The position numbers and the translations under genes were made by a program. Positions 21,237 to 30,513 of a stretch of DNA of 64,000 nucleotides are shown one piece after another. Positions within the stretch are counted from its first letter, which is position 1. Every line of letters starts with the position of its first letter. The stretch lies in NCBI GenBank assembly GCA_943704415.1, contig CALSCO010001030.1, forward strand, positions 1 to 64,000. Direction: 5' to 3'. The stretch is from Parvularia atlantis (lineage: Eukaryota; Opisthokonta; Rotosphaerida). The notes beneath the pieces are model-generated. The model did not search any database and was not told the origin of the DNA. It saw only the letters and a program-made list of their open reading frames with translations.

Positions 21237-22235
21237 CGTTGGTCAAGATCTGCGGCGTGCGCGGCGAGGACGGTGCACGCCCGCCTGCGCCGCGTGCTGC
21301 CCTGCTGGTCGCTGAACATCTGCGCAGCGGCTGTCACTGCAGCCGACGCCGGCTGTGACCTCATCGGCCTGATCTTCGCCGTCTCCAAGCGGCAGGTGGC
21401 CCTCGCGACGGCGCAGGGCATCGCTGCGCGCGTGCGGTCGCCGAACGAGCGTGGCACGGCGCAGCTCGACGACACATCGTACACCGCAGCGGCGCGCTCG
21501 CTGACCGCCGAGCGGATGCGGCTGGGGCGGCCGCTGCTGGTCGGCATCTTTGCGGACCAGCCCGCGGAGCATATCAACGAAATTGCGGGTGCGCCAGCCG
21601 CGCGCGCCGTCGTGTGTGTGCGTGCGGATGCTGACCGGGCGCCCCGCGCAGAGGCCGTGCCGCTCGACCTGGTGCAGCTGCACGGGCTGCACGAGCCCGT
21701 GGACATGCCGGCAAAGGTGCTCGCGAGGTCTGGTGGGCACGGGCGCTGACGGTGCGCGCGTGCAGATCGTGCGGCCGTGCCTGCGCGCGCTGCACGTGCT
21801 CCCGGACGACACGGCGGCGACGGTGCGAGAGCGGTGCGTTGGCTGGAGCAGGAGGAGGTTGTGCTCGCGCTCATCGGTCACACAGGCTGCGCGCGCACGA
21901 GGGCCACGCCGCGCTAAGCCTGCTGGACACGGGTGTCAAGGGCTCTGCGGTACAGGGCGGGAGCGGCAAGGGTGCGCGCGTGCGATGCCGCTCACTGCTG
22001 CCACCGATCTTTGCCGCGCGCAGAGTTTGACTGGTCAATCGCCGCCGAGCTCGCGCGCGAGGGCTTCCCGTTCCTGCTCGCGGGCGGGCTGACGCCGACG
22101 ACGGTCGCGAGCGCTGTGGTGCAGGTGCGGCCGCTGGGCGTGGACGTGTCGAGCGGGGTCGAGGACGCGGCGACGGGACAGAAGGACCTTGGCAAGATTT
22201 GCGCGTTTGTAGCCGCCGCTGCTGTGTCTCGGTGA
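21233..22235 (+). CDS. trpF: Phosphoribosylanthranilate isomerase (TrpF)
   Basis: TrpF converts PRA to CdRP, the substrate of TrpC. The first codons give [13 protein letters not shown] with the catalytic Cys in KICG. After an intron come [20 protein letters not shown], then [64 protein letters not shown] and [19 protein letters not shown]. All family motifs are present, including the catalytic Asp region and the phosphate-binding GVE. The only sensible start is the ATG at 21233, which shares four bases with the trpC stop, because the conserved KICG follows three codons later. The stop at 22233-22235 lies 15 nt before the hydrolase gene. Confidence 0.92.
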
Positions 22236-22250
22236 TCGATCGCGCACCAC

Positions 22251-23321
22251 ATGCTCGTGCACAGCGCGCGCCTGGTGGTGCCCGAGGGCGCGGCGAGCGC
22301 CGTGCGCCTGGCGGTGCGCGTGGGCGTGCCGAGCGTTCCCGGGCCGCGAGCCGCGACAGCGCTGATCATCGCGCATCCGTGGGGGCGCGTGCCGGCTGCG
22401 CGCTCTGCCTCGTCTCGGCTTCTGACGCGCGATGCGCGCCCCGACAGCCCGCTCGGCGGCAACGCCGACAACAACGTCGTCCAGGCCGTGTTTGGGCACT
22501 TTGGGCAGCTTGGGTACACGGTCGCGTGCTTCGACATGCGGTGCGGCGTGGCGCGTGTGGCGATGCGCGATGATGGCGCGGGCTGATCGACGGCGTGCAG
22601 GGGCGCAGGCGCGTCGACCGGCTCGACGTCGTGGACCGGTGCGGCGGCGCACGCGAGCTGCGTGCCGACGGGTGGCATCGCTCACGCGGACGCGGCGCGC
22701 GCGCAGGCGCAAGCGAGGCCGAGGACGTGCGCGCCATTGTGCGGTACGTGCTGAGCGCGCAGGCCGGCACGGCCACGCCGGTCGAGCGCATCGTGCTCTG
22801 CGTGCGTGCGCCACACGCGCGCGCGGCACTGCACCGCTGAGCGTGCCCGGACGCGCGCACCAGGGCTACTCGTACGGCGCCGCCGTCTCGGGCATGGTCG
22901 TCGACGAGTTCCCGCAGATCGTCGGCTACGTCGCGATCGCGTACCCGTTCAGCGTGCTGTGGTCGGTGCCGCGCACCCCGCGGACGGTCCGCCGCTCACG
23001 CGACGCACCGCGCAGGTTCCTCACCTCGCTCACGCACGGCGCGGTCCTGGCGAGGGCGCGCACAGCCAAGCCCAAGCTGTTTGTCCAGGTGTTGCTGATG
23101 CGCGCTTGCTGGCCGCAGCAGCGACTGAGCCCAGAACGGCGGCCGCGCAGGGCGACTGCGACAACTTCACGGGCCGGTCGAGCTACACGTACTACCTCAA
23201 CTCGTTTGCGCAGCCGCTGCAGGTCGAGTGGATCGACGGCGCCGACCACTTCTTCTGGAGCCGCGAGAAGCAGGTGGTGCGCGCGATCGAGCAGTGGCTG
23301 CAGACGGCGTGTCGCCTGTAA
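22251..23321 (+). CDS. Alpha/beta hydrolase fold protein
   Basis: The fold is visible as MLVHSARLVVPEGAASAVRL, ALIIAHPWGR, NNVVQAVFGHFGQLGYTVAC, CFDMRC, the nucleophile elbow GYSYGAAVSGMVVDEF (G-x-S-x-G), VGYVAIAYPFSVLWSV, an acid strand near GDCDNFTG, and the catalytic His in VEWIDGADHFFWSREKQ, ending IEQWLQTACRL. This resembles the small COG2945-type hydrolases found in bacteria and eukaryotes. Substrate is unknown. It follows trpF by 15 nt on the same strand, so it may share the transcript, but the general crowding of this genome makes that weak evidence for a tryptophan role. Four or five introns are present. Confidence 0.8.
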
Positions 23322-23335
23322 AACAAAGCTGACCC

Positions 23336-25081
23336 TCATGCGGACCCTGCTGCCGGCTGGCACACGAGCTTGTGCCGCGGCCAGTCGTCCTGCTGGCATG
23401 TGCGGCAGCAGTAGGCCGCGCGCTTGCAGCGGCCGCAGTGCGACAGCGGCACGTACTCCTGCGCGCACGCCTGAGCACGCGTGCATGCAGACGCCGCCTC
23501 TGTGCACCGTCCGGCGCGCGTCTGCCATCATCGTGCGCTCGAGCTGCTCGGCCAGGCGTGCGTAGCGCTGCACAACCGCGTCCCGCGCCGGCTTTGTGTC
23601 GGCTGGCGCGACACGAGGCTCAAGACGCTGACCACTGAGTGCCGTGCAACCACGAGCGTACCGCCGTCCGCGATGCCCTCGAGCTCGCGCGCCATCGCCG
23701 GCTCGAGCTCCTGCGTCCAGCGCTGCTTGACTTGCGCGACGATCTGGTGCCGTGCCCATTCAGCGGGCGTGACAGGACGCGAGCACGCAGCACGACCTCT
23801 TTCTTGCGCATGTGGTCCCGCGACGACAGGTGCCGCCCAAACGTCGCGAGCAGTTCGGGCGCGTCAGGCGGCCCGCTCGAGCGCGCGCACTCGGGCCGCT
23901 CGCACAGGACCTCAGGCCGCTCATCCGGCCGAAAGGTCAGCGCCGCCGCTGGGCAGGACGGCGCGCAGTGCTCACCTCTGTGCTGGCGTTGTGGTCGTGG
24001 ATGGGCCACGGGACGCACACCTTGCGTGACAGACCCGGCACGGTTGCGATGAACGGCGCGAGCACGTCACCGTGCCAGAACGGCACCTGCGCGCGCGCAC
24101 GCGTGGGACGCACGCGCACGCCAGCGCCCCGGCTCGCACCAGCACAAAATCTTGGTCGACGAGCGAGTAGAGCGCCGCGACGGGGCAGTCGAGCTCGCCG
24201 CGCAGCCGGAAAACCGTGTGGGTGAACGAGCGCAGCAATGCGGCGTCGTGCCCGGCCGCCTCCCACACGCGCCTGAGTGCGAGCGTCTCGTCACGGATGG
24301 CCGAGGGCAGCGGCGCGTTCGGGTCCCGGCGGTCGTCGTCGTCGTCGTCAGACGGTTCGTCATCCGACGCGTCGTCCTGCGAGCGCGGTGCGCGGCCGCT
24401 GGCGCGCTGGGCCTCGTCCTGCCGGTGTGGCGATCAGCCTCGGGTAGAGTGCCCACGCGCACGTGCCTGTCGCCTTTGCGACTCGACGAAGGCGCGCAGA
24501 CAGTTAAGGCGCACGGCCGCGGCGACGACGAGGGCCGACGCGCTGCGCTCGTACCTGCGCTTGGGTTCAAAGGCGCATTGATGCGCGTGACAGTGGCCCC
24601 CGCACCGCGCGTTAACCAGCGCGAGCGGCACGGCGAGCTGGCGCAGGATGTGCGTGGACATTTTGAACAGGTTCTCGGTCGTGTCGAGGCGCGGCACGGC
24701 GCGGAAGACGACCGCGGGCCAGTGGAAGCGCGCGGTCCGGCCCGTGTCGAGCGCGAGCATCTGCCACGACGTCGGCCGGCCCTCACTGTCTGCGTGCGCG
24801 CACGTCAGACGGCCGTGGTGGCGCGCGATCGGTCCCGACGTGCCTGCCGGCAGGAAGAGCGTCTGCGGGCGCCGCCGCGTCTGCTCGCGCGCCCACTCGG
24901 CGATCTGCCGGCGCTCGTCCACCTCGAGCTTGTAGAAGATTTCCTCAACCTGCCGCAACGCAGCGATCACCGGCGTCAGATGGTGTCAGCAGGCCGCCGT
25001 CGACGGCGCACGCGCCTGGGTCGCGCTAAGGCGGCACTGCGCAATGTCGCGCGGCAGAGTCTTGGGCTCGTCCGCGGGCAT
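23336..25081 (-). CDS. MYND-type zinc finger protein
   Basis: The N terminus MPADEPKTLPRDIAQCRL is followed, after an apparent GC-AG intron, by VEEIFYKLEVDERRQIAEWA, TLFLPAGTSGPIARHHGRL, TGRTARFHWPAVVFRAVPRL, an acidic stretch DDASDDEPSDDDDDD, and ETLALRRVWEAAGHDAALL, RLRGELDCPVAALYSLVDQD and FIATVPGLSRKVCVPWPI. The last exon gives HCGRCKRAAYCCRTCQQDDW and PRHKLVCQPAAG, a Cys/His array of MYND type (C-x2-C ... C-x2-C, then H-x3-C). MYND fingers bind Pro-rich peptides. I see no SET domain or other named domain upstream, so the role is unknown. The convergent hydrolase stop is 14 nt away. Confidence 0.72.
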
Positions 25082-25141
25082 TGGTGCAGCTGATGGCGTG
25101 CAGACTGCAGAGCAGGTAGTTATCGAACAGTAGCTGGCAGG
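25082..25141. promoter_or_regulatory. Divergent intergenic region, MYND / LisH-WD40
   Basis: Sixty bases separate two opposed starts. TCGAACAGTAG at 25123-25133 matches the TCGA[A/G]C-type box of other divergent intervals. The role is inferred from recurrence and position. Confidence 0.42.
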
Positions 25142-27614
25142 ATGGAGGGTGTGCTCGACCCGTCAGACAAGCGCATCAAGGAGGTGCGCGCGCCGTGCCG
25201 GGCGGGCGGGCGAGCGGCGTGCGACGTGTGCGACGCGCGCAGGACATCCTCAAGCTCATCCTGAGCTACCTGCAGGAGGAGGGCTACCAGGCGGCCAAGA
25301 CGACGCTGCAGGTGCGCGCATCGGCCGATGTGCGCGATCCGTCAGCCGAACGCGTGTCGCCGCCACAGGACGAGGCCAACGTCAAGATCGCGGCCGGGCG
25401 CGAGAAGTTTGTGGAGATGAAGGCCGTGCGCAAGGCGATCCGAGGTGCCGTGCCGCACCCGCCGTTTGACCGGCGGCCTGAGCGCCGCGCGCGCCGACAG
25501 ACGGCGAGTGGACCGAGGTCGAGCGGCTTGTGGCCAAGCTCGGGCTCAAGAACAACAAGACGTTCCTGTACGCGGTCTACAAGCAGCAGTACCTCGAGCA
25601 GATCGACAGCGGCGAGTTCCAGAAGGCGCGGCGCCGCACAGCGCGTGCGCGAGCGTGTGCTGACGGCGGCGCCGCGCGCACAGGCATTCACGTACCTCAC
25701 GAAGCGCCTCAAGCCGCTCGAAACGCTGCAGACGACGCCCGACGAGTTCAAGGACCTGTGCTACCTGCTCAGGTATGAGTCCATGCGTGCGCGTGTGGTT
25801 CTGAGACGCGGGGCGCTAGCTGCCGGTCCGTGCAGGAGGCGCCGTCGTTCAAGAACTGGCAGGGCGTGGGCCCGTCGCGGTGCGTGCAGTCGGCGCTGAG
25901 CGTCGCGATAGCACTCAGACTGAGCGTCGTGCTCAGTGAGAAGCTGCTCGAGGACTTCCAGACGATGCTGGACTTTGAGGCGATCGAGAGCGCGGGTGCG
26001 CGACGCCGGCCGGCCCTTGCGCCCGCCGGCTCACCGTGCCTGCCGCACAAAGGGCCCGAGTACGTCTCGCCCGACCGTCTTTTTTCGATGCTGCGCCAGG
26101 CCGTCGCGTACCAGATCAAGTCGTCGCGGTACCACCCCAAGGTGCCGCCAAAGATCACCACGTGCGTCGGGCGCGCGTCCTGCGCGCGAGCGGGTGCCTG
26201 GACTCACAACATGACGCGCCCCAGGCTGCTGGAGGACTACTCGGCCTTTGTGATCCCGAACGCGTGCCGGCACGTGTTCGAGGGGCACACGCAGAACGTC
26301 AAGTGCGCCGAGTTCCTCGGCACCGACGGCCAGCGGCTCGCATCCGGGTCGAGGCAAGCGGCCGTGCACGTGACCCCAAGCAGCGTCTGACGCCTGCGCG
26401 CGGCGCAGCGACGCGACCGTGCGCGTCTGGAACACGGAGAACGGGACGTGCCAGGCGGTGCTGCGCGGGCACACATCGCGCATGTGCGTGCTTGTGCGAG
26501 CCGCAGCAACGATGGCGCACTGACGACGCGCGTGTGGCGCAGCTGGGACCTGTCGTGCAACGCGTCGGGCGCGGTGCTGGCGAGCGCGTCGGCCGACGGG
26601 ACCGTGCGGGTGCGGAAAGACCTCCTCGCGCGGAAGAGACAGACGTGCTCACCTGCCCGCGCGCGGCCAGCTGTGGGACATCAACAAGCTGAGCTTCAAC
26701 GCGACGGCATCGTTTGACCTGCAGTCGGGCGACTTGTACACCGTGCGGTGTGGCGTGCCGCGCTGCCCTGCAGTCGCTGCGCTGCTGATGCGCTCGGGTG
26801 CGCACGCAGCTTCCACCCCGGGCAGAACCACCTTGTTACGGGCGGGTACGACAAGACGCTGCGGCTGGTGGACGCGCGCACGGGCACGGTCGTCAAGGGC
26901 TTCACGGGGCACCGCACGTCGGTCACGTCGACCGTGTTCAACCCGCACGGCAACCTGGTCATCTCTGGCTCGAAAGACCACACGGTGCGGTGACATGCCG
27001 GTGCCGCGTGCGCGCACTTCTCTCACGCTGTCGTACGTGCGCGGCACACGCCCAGGTCAAATTCTGGGACCTGTCGTCGGGCCTGTGCGTCAACACGCTG
27101 TCGGCGCACCTGGGCGAGATCACGTCGGTGGCGGTCAACGCGAGCGGCACGCTGCTCCTGACGGGGTCGAAGGACAACTCGAACCGGCTGTGGGACCTTC
27201 GCATGGCACGCACGCACTCTCAGGAGGAGTCTGTGCTCTGCTGTCTGATCGCTTCGCGACGCACACAGCTTCAGACGAAGCAGCGGCTCAAGGGCCACCA
27301 GAACACGTCCAAGAACTTTATCCGCTGTGGCTTTGGGCACAAGTCGCTCGTGCTGGGCGGCTCAGAGGTGTGTGCACACTGCGCTGCTGCACGGCTGCAC
27401 CGCGGGCGGTGTGGTGACTGCACGGAGCGTGCAGGATGGCGTGGTGCACGTGTGGGACCTCGAGAGCGGGCACGTGTTGCAGCGGCTGCCGGGCCACGTC
27501 GGGACGGCGTACAACGCGACGTGGAACGCGGCACAGCAGCTGCTCGTGAGCTGCGGCGAGGACCGGACGATGCGCACGTGGTGGTTCGACGAGGGGAGGG
27601 ACGCAGAGAGATGA
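25142..27614 (+). CDS. LisH-CTLH WD40-repeat protein
   Basis: MEGVLDPSDKRIKE leads into a LisH motif (LKLILSYLQEEGYQAAKTTL) and a CTLH region with AIRDGEWTEVERLVAKLG, FLYAVYKQQYLEQIDSGEF and LTKRLKPLETLQTTPDEFKD. A helical linker (SPDRLFSMLRQAVAYQIKSS) follows, then seven WD40 blades. These begin NACRHVFEGHTQNVKCAEFL, then SDATVRVWNTENG, GYDKTLRLVDARTG, GSKDNSNRLWDLRM and DGVVHVWDLESGHVLQRL, ending WWFDEGRDAER. This architecture is shared by SMU1, WDR26/GID7 and TOPLESS-type proteins. I cannot choose among them with confidence, though the linker recalls SMU1. About a dozen introns occur. Confidence 0.78.
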
Positions 27615-27663
27615 TGCGGCACAAAGAGGGAAAGTGTGTTTCCGCGGCGTCCAGTTCACCGGC

Positions 27664-27691
27664 GAAGGTTCCAGAACAGCCTGTGACGTCG
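27664..27691 (+). promoter_or_regulatory. Heat-shock-like element and CRE-like site before the bZIP gene
   Basis: GAAGGTTCCAGAA at 27664-27676 is a three-unit nGAAnnTTCnnGAAn array. TGACGTCG at 27684-27691 matches the CRE palindrome TGACGTCA in seven of eight bases. Both lie within 50 nt of the bZIP start at 27711. Function is inferred. Confidence 0.4.
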
Positions 27692-27710
27692 AAGCACGCG
27701 ATTCGCCAGA

Positions 27711-28943
27711 ATGGGTGCGCGCCGTTGCGCGCGCGTCTCTCCGCGCTGACTGCGCCGTGACGCAGACACCACCGCCGCGTCCACTGCCGCTGGCAGCCCG
27801 GGGGCCAAGGCGCCGGCTGCGCGCCCGCAGGCGTTTGTGCCGACCCCGCCCGTGCTGCCGCCCGCCCTCGCCGCGGCGGCTGCGGCCGCTGCCCAGCCGC
27901 CCGCGCCGTCGACACCGACGCATGCAGGGGCGACGCTGCCGCTCTGGCCAAGCCCGCAGAACTTCGCCAGCATGTTGCCGTTCTTCGCTATGAACCTGCT
28001 GCCGGGCGCGGGCGCCGCTGCCGGCAACGTCTCGCCCACGCCCGCGCGCCAGGGCCCGCCGATGATCCGCCCGCGGCCGACCAACGGCAACGGCAGCGCG
28101 AGCGCGTCGCCCGCCGGCCCGCTCACGACGGTCGTGCAGGCCCCGCCGCCGCCGCAGCAGCCCTCGCAGCAGCCCGTGCCGGCACCGCAGCCGCAGCAAT
28201 GGTCGCCCCCGCGCACCGATGCGGCCGCGCCCGCATCTGCGCCCGCACTCGTGCCCGCGCCTGTGCCCGCGCCGGACGCCTCACCGCCGGCCAAGCGGCG
28301 CGCCATCGAGGGCGCTGCACGCAACTCGCCCGCGTCGCGGCGGCCAGGCGAGTTGGCGGCAGACGGCGGCAACGTCTCGGGCGGCGACGGCGCGGCGGGC
28401 GGGGGGACCGGCGGCAGCGCGCCCGCAGGAGCAGGAGCAGCAGCAGCGGCACCAGCGACAACAGCATCGGCAGCGACAGCAGCACCGGCATCCGCACCGC
28501 CAGCAGTGCCCGCGCTGCTGCAGCCGCCGCCGATCTTTGACCCGGTCGCAATGGCCACCGAGCCGATGGCGTCGCTGATGCAGGACCCCAAGTACATGGC
28601 GGCGGCGATGACTGCTGGGGTGCCCGGGCTGACGGAGGCGGCGCTGAAACGCTCGAAGCGGCTGATGCGCAACCGCGAGGCCGCACGCGAGTGCCGGCGC
28701 AAGCGCAAGGAGTACGTGTATGACATCGAGAACCGCGTGCACGAGCTCGAGCGGGCCAACCGGGCGCTCAGCGCCGAGGTGCTGCACCTGCGCAAGCTCA
28801 TGGCCAACAACCCGGCCGGGCTGAGCGAGGCGAGCGCGGCCGGGGCCGAGGCCGCATCAGCGTACGACATGCTCGACTTGGCCACGCGCAGCGCCGCCAA
28901 AATGGAGGCCAACACGTCGAGCGCGAGCGACGCGGACGGCTGA
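27711..28943 (+). CDS. CREB/ATF-type bZIP transcription factor
   Basis: The first coding exon appears to be only four bases (ATG G), followed by a 51-nt intron (27715-27765) and one long exon starting DTTAASTAAGSPGAKAP. Residues 1-250 are Ala/Pro-rich with LWPSPQNFASMLPFFAMN, a disordered activation-type region. The C-terminal bZIP has basic region RLMRNREAARECRRKRKEYV and zipper VHELERANRALSAEVLHL. The basic region is nearly that of animal CREB (RLMKNREAARECRRKKKEYV), which predicts binding to TGACGTCA sites. No kinase-inducible domain is obvious. The last residues are ANTSSASDADG. The reading is open and intact. Confidence 0.85.
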
Positions 28944-28985
28944 GGCACAGGCGTTGTACGCAGATTGTTTCCCGGCCCATTCAAA

Positions 28986-30474
28986 ATGACAGACAAGCTG
29001 GCCACGCTTGTTCGCGAGGCCGCCGCGCTCGAGCGAGCGCTCGCGGCCAAGCTGGACGAATACGAGGCGTGCGCGGCGGCAGAGGGGCGAGCGGGGCCGA
29101 CGCACCCGGTGCGCACCGCGGCGCCGCGCCCGAAACGCGCCGTTTCAGGCCCGTCCCGAGCCCGTGTTTACCGCGGTCCCCGGCGCGGCTCGCGCAGAAG
29201 TACGCGGCGCTCAAGGCCCGGCTGCAGACGCTGCGCGCCGACGGGCAGCTGCTGCGCTACCAGCTGGCGCGCGTCGACCGGGCGGACGTGGCGCCGCAGG
29301 GTGCGCCACAAGAGCGTGGACGCGGTGGTATCGCTGATCGCGCTTCCGCAGAGCCGCCGTCCGCCGCGCGCCTCGTGCTCGCGGAGCGCGCCCTGACGAG
29401 CGTGCCGCCGGCGCTGCTGGCGGGCGCGTCGCTCGTGACGGTGCGCGGCCACCCGTGCGTGCGCGCGGCCTGACACAAGGGGCGCGATGTACAGGACCTG
29501 AGCCTCGCGCGCAACGGCTTGACGGCCGTCCCGGACGCGCTGCTGGCGGACGCGGCGCTCGCGGGCCGGCTGCGACGGCTGGACCTGAGGTGGCGTCGCG
29601 TTTGTGGCAGCCCGCCGCGCGTGCACGGCTGACGACAGAGATGCTGCGACGTTGCGTCACAGCCACAACCAGATCCGCGTCGTTCCGGCCGAGATCGGCC
29701 GCCTCATGCAGCTGTGCTTCCTGAGCCTGCGGTGCGCGCGTGCCCACGCCTGTCGCGCGACGCTCATCGCACGCGGGCGCAGGTCGAACGCCGTCGAGCA
29801 GCTGGAGCCCGGCTGGAGCGCAACGTGGACGCAGCTGGAGACCCTCGATCTCGCGCACAACCGCCTTTCCGACGCGAGCCTGGCAATGAGCGACGAGCTC
29901 GCGCAGTCACGCTCGAACCTGCGCAACCTGTCGCTCTCGGGCAACGAGCTGGGGAGCGTGCCGGCCTTCGTCGCGCTGTGCACGTGCGTCGCGCCGGCGG
30001 GCACCAGCTGTAGTGGTGCGCTGACAACGCCCGCGCAGCAACCTCGTGCGGCTGCACCTCGACCGCAACCGCATAAGTGAGCTGCCTGCCGCGCTCGTTG
30101 GCCTCGCGCGGCTGCAGTGGCTGCAACTGGGCCAAAACCAGCTGACGGCCGTCGCGCCCGGGATCGCCGCGCTGCCCGCGCTCATTGGTGCGTCCGGTTT
30201 CAGCGCCAGCGGCGTGCGCTCACTCGCCCTGTTCAGGGCTCGGCCTAGCGGGCAACCAGATCGTGGCCAAGCCCGAGTTTGCGGCGCACCTGCGCGTGCT
30301 GCGTGCGTGCTTCTTGCGCGGCGCCGAAGAGGCTGCGCTGATCCGCGCTCATCGGTTCTCGCAGACCTCGACGGCAACCCGTTCTGGGATACGCCGGCGT
30401 CGCATACGCCGCCGCTGACGGCACAGGCGACCGACCTTATGGTCCCCGCAGACGCGACGGCACAGGCGGCATGA
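28986..30474 (+). CDS. Leucine-rich repeat protein
   Basis: An N-terminal coiled-coil-like helix (MTDKLATLVREAAALERALA, then AQKYAALKARLQTLRADGQL) precedes LRRs with the L-x2-L-x-L-x2-N pattern. These include VQDLSLARNGLTAVPDALL, HNQIRVVPAEIGRLMQLCFL, WTQLETLDLAHNRLSDASL, NLRNLSLSGNELGSVPAFV, LVRLHLDRNRISELPAALV and LQWLQLGQNQLTAVAPGIAA, and later LGLAGNQIVAKPEF and DLDGNPFWDTPASH. About eight short introns interrupt it. LRR arrays bind proteins. The SDS22/Ras-suppressor type spacing suggests an intracellular scaffold (inference). The stop at 30472-30474 faces the XPG stop across 39 nt. Confidence 0.75.
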
Positions 30475-30513
30475 GCTGCTATTTGCACATGGACAAATTG
30501 GATGGACACGCTC

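Noticed and set aside
16922-22235. Bacterial contamination or recent bacterial origin of the trp cluster
   Set aside because: All four genes carry introns with the same GTGCG/CTGAC/CGCAG signals as the flanking eukaryotic genes, and base composition does not change at the borders.
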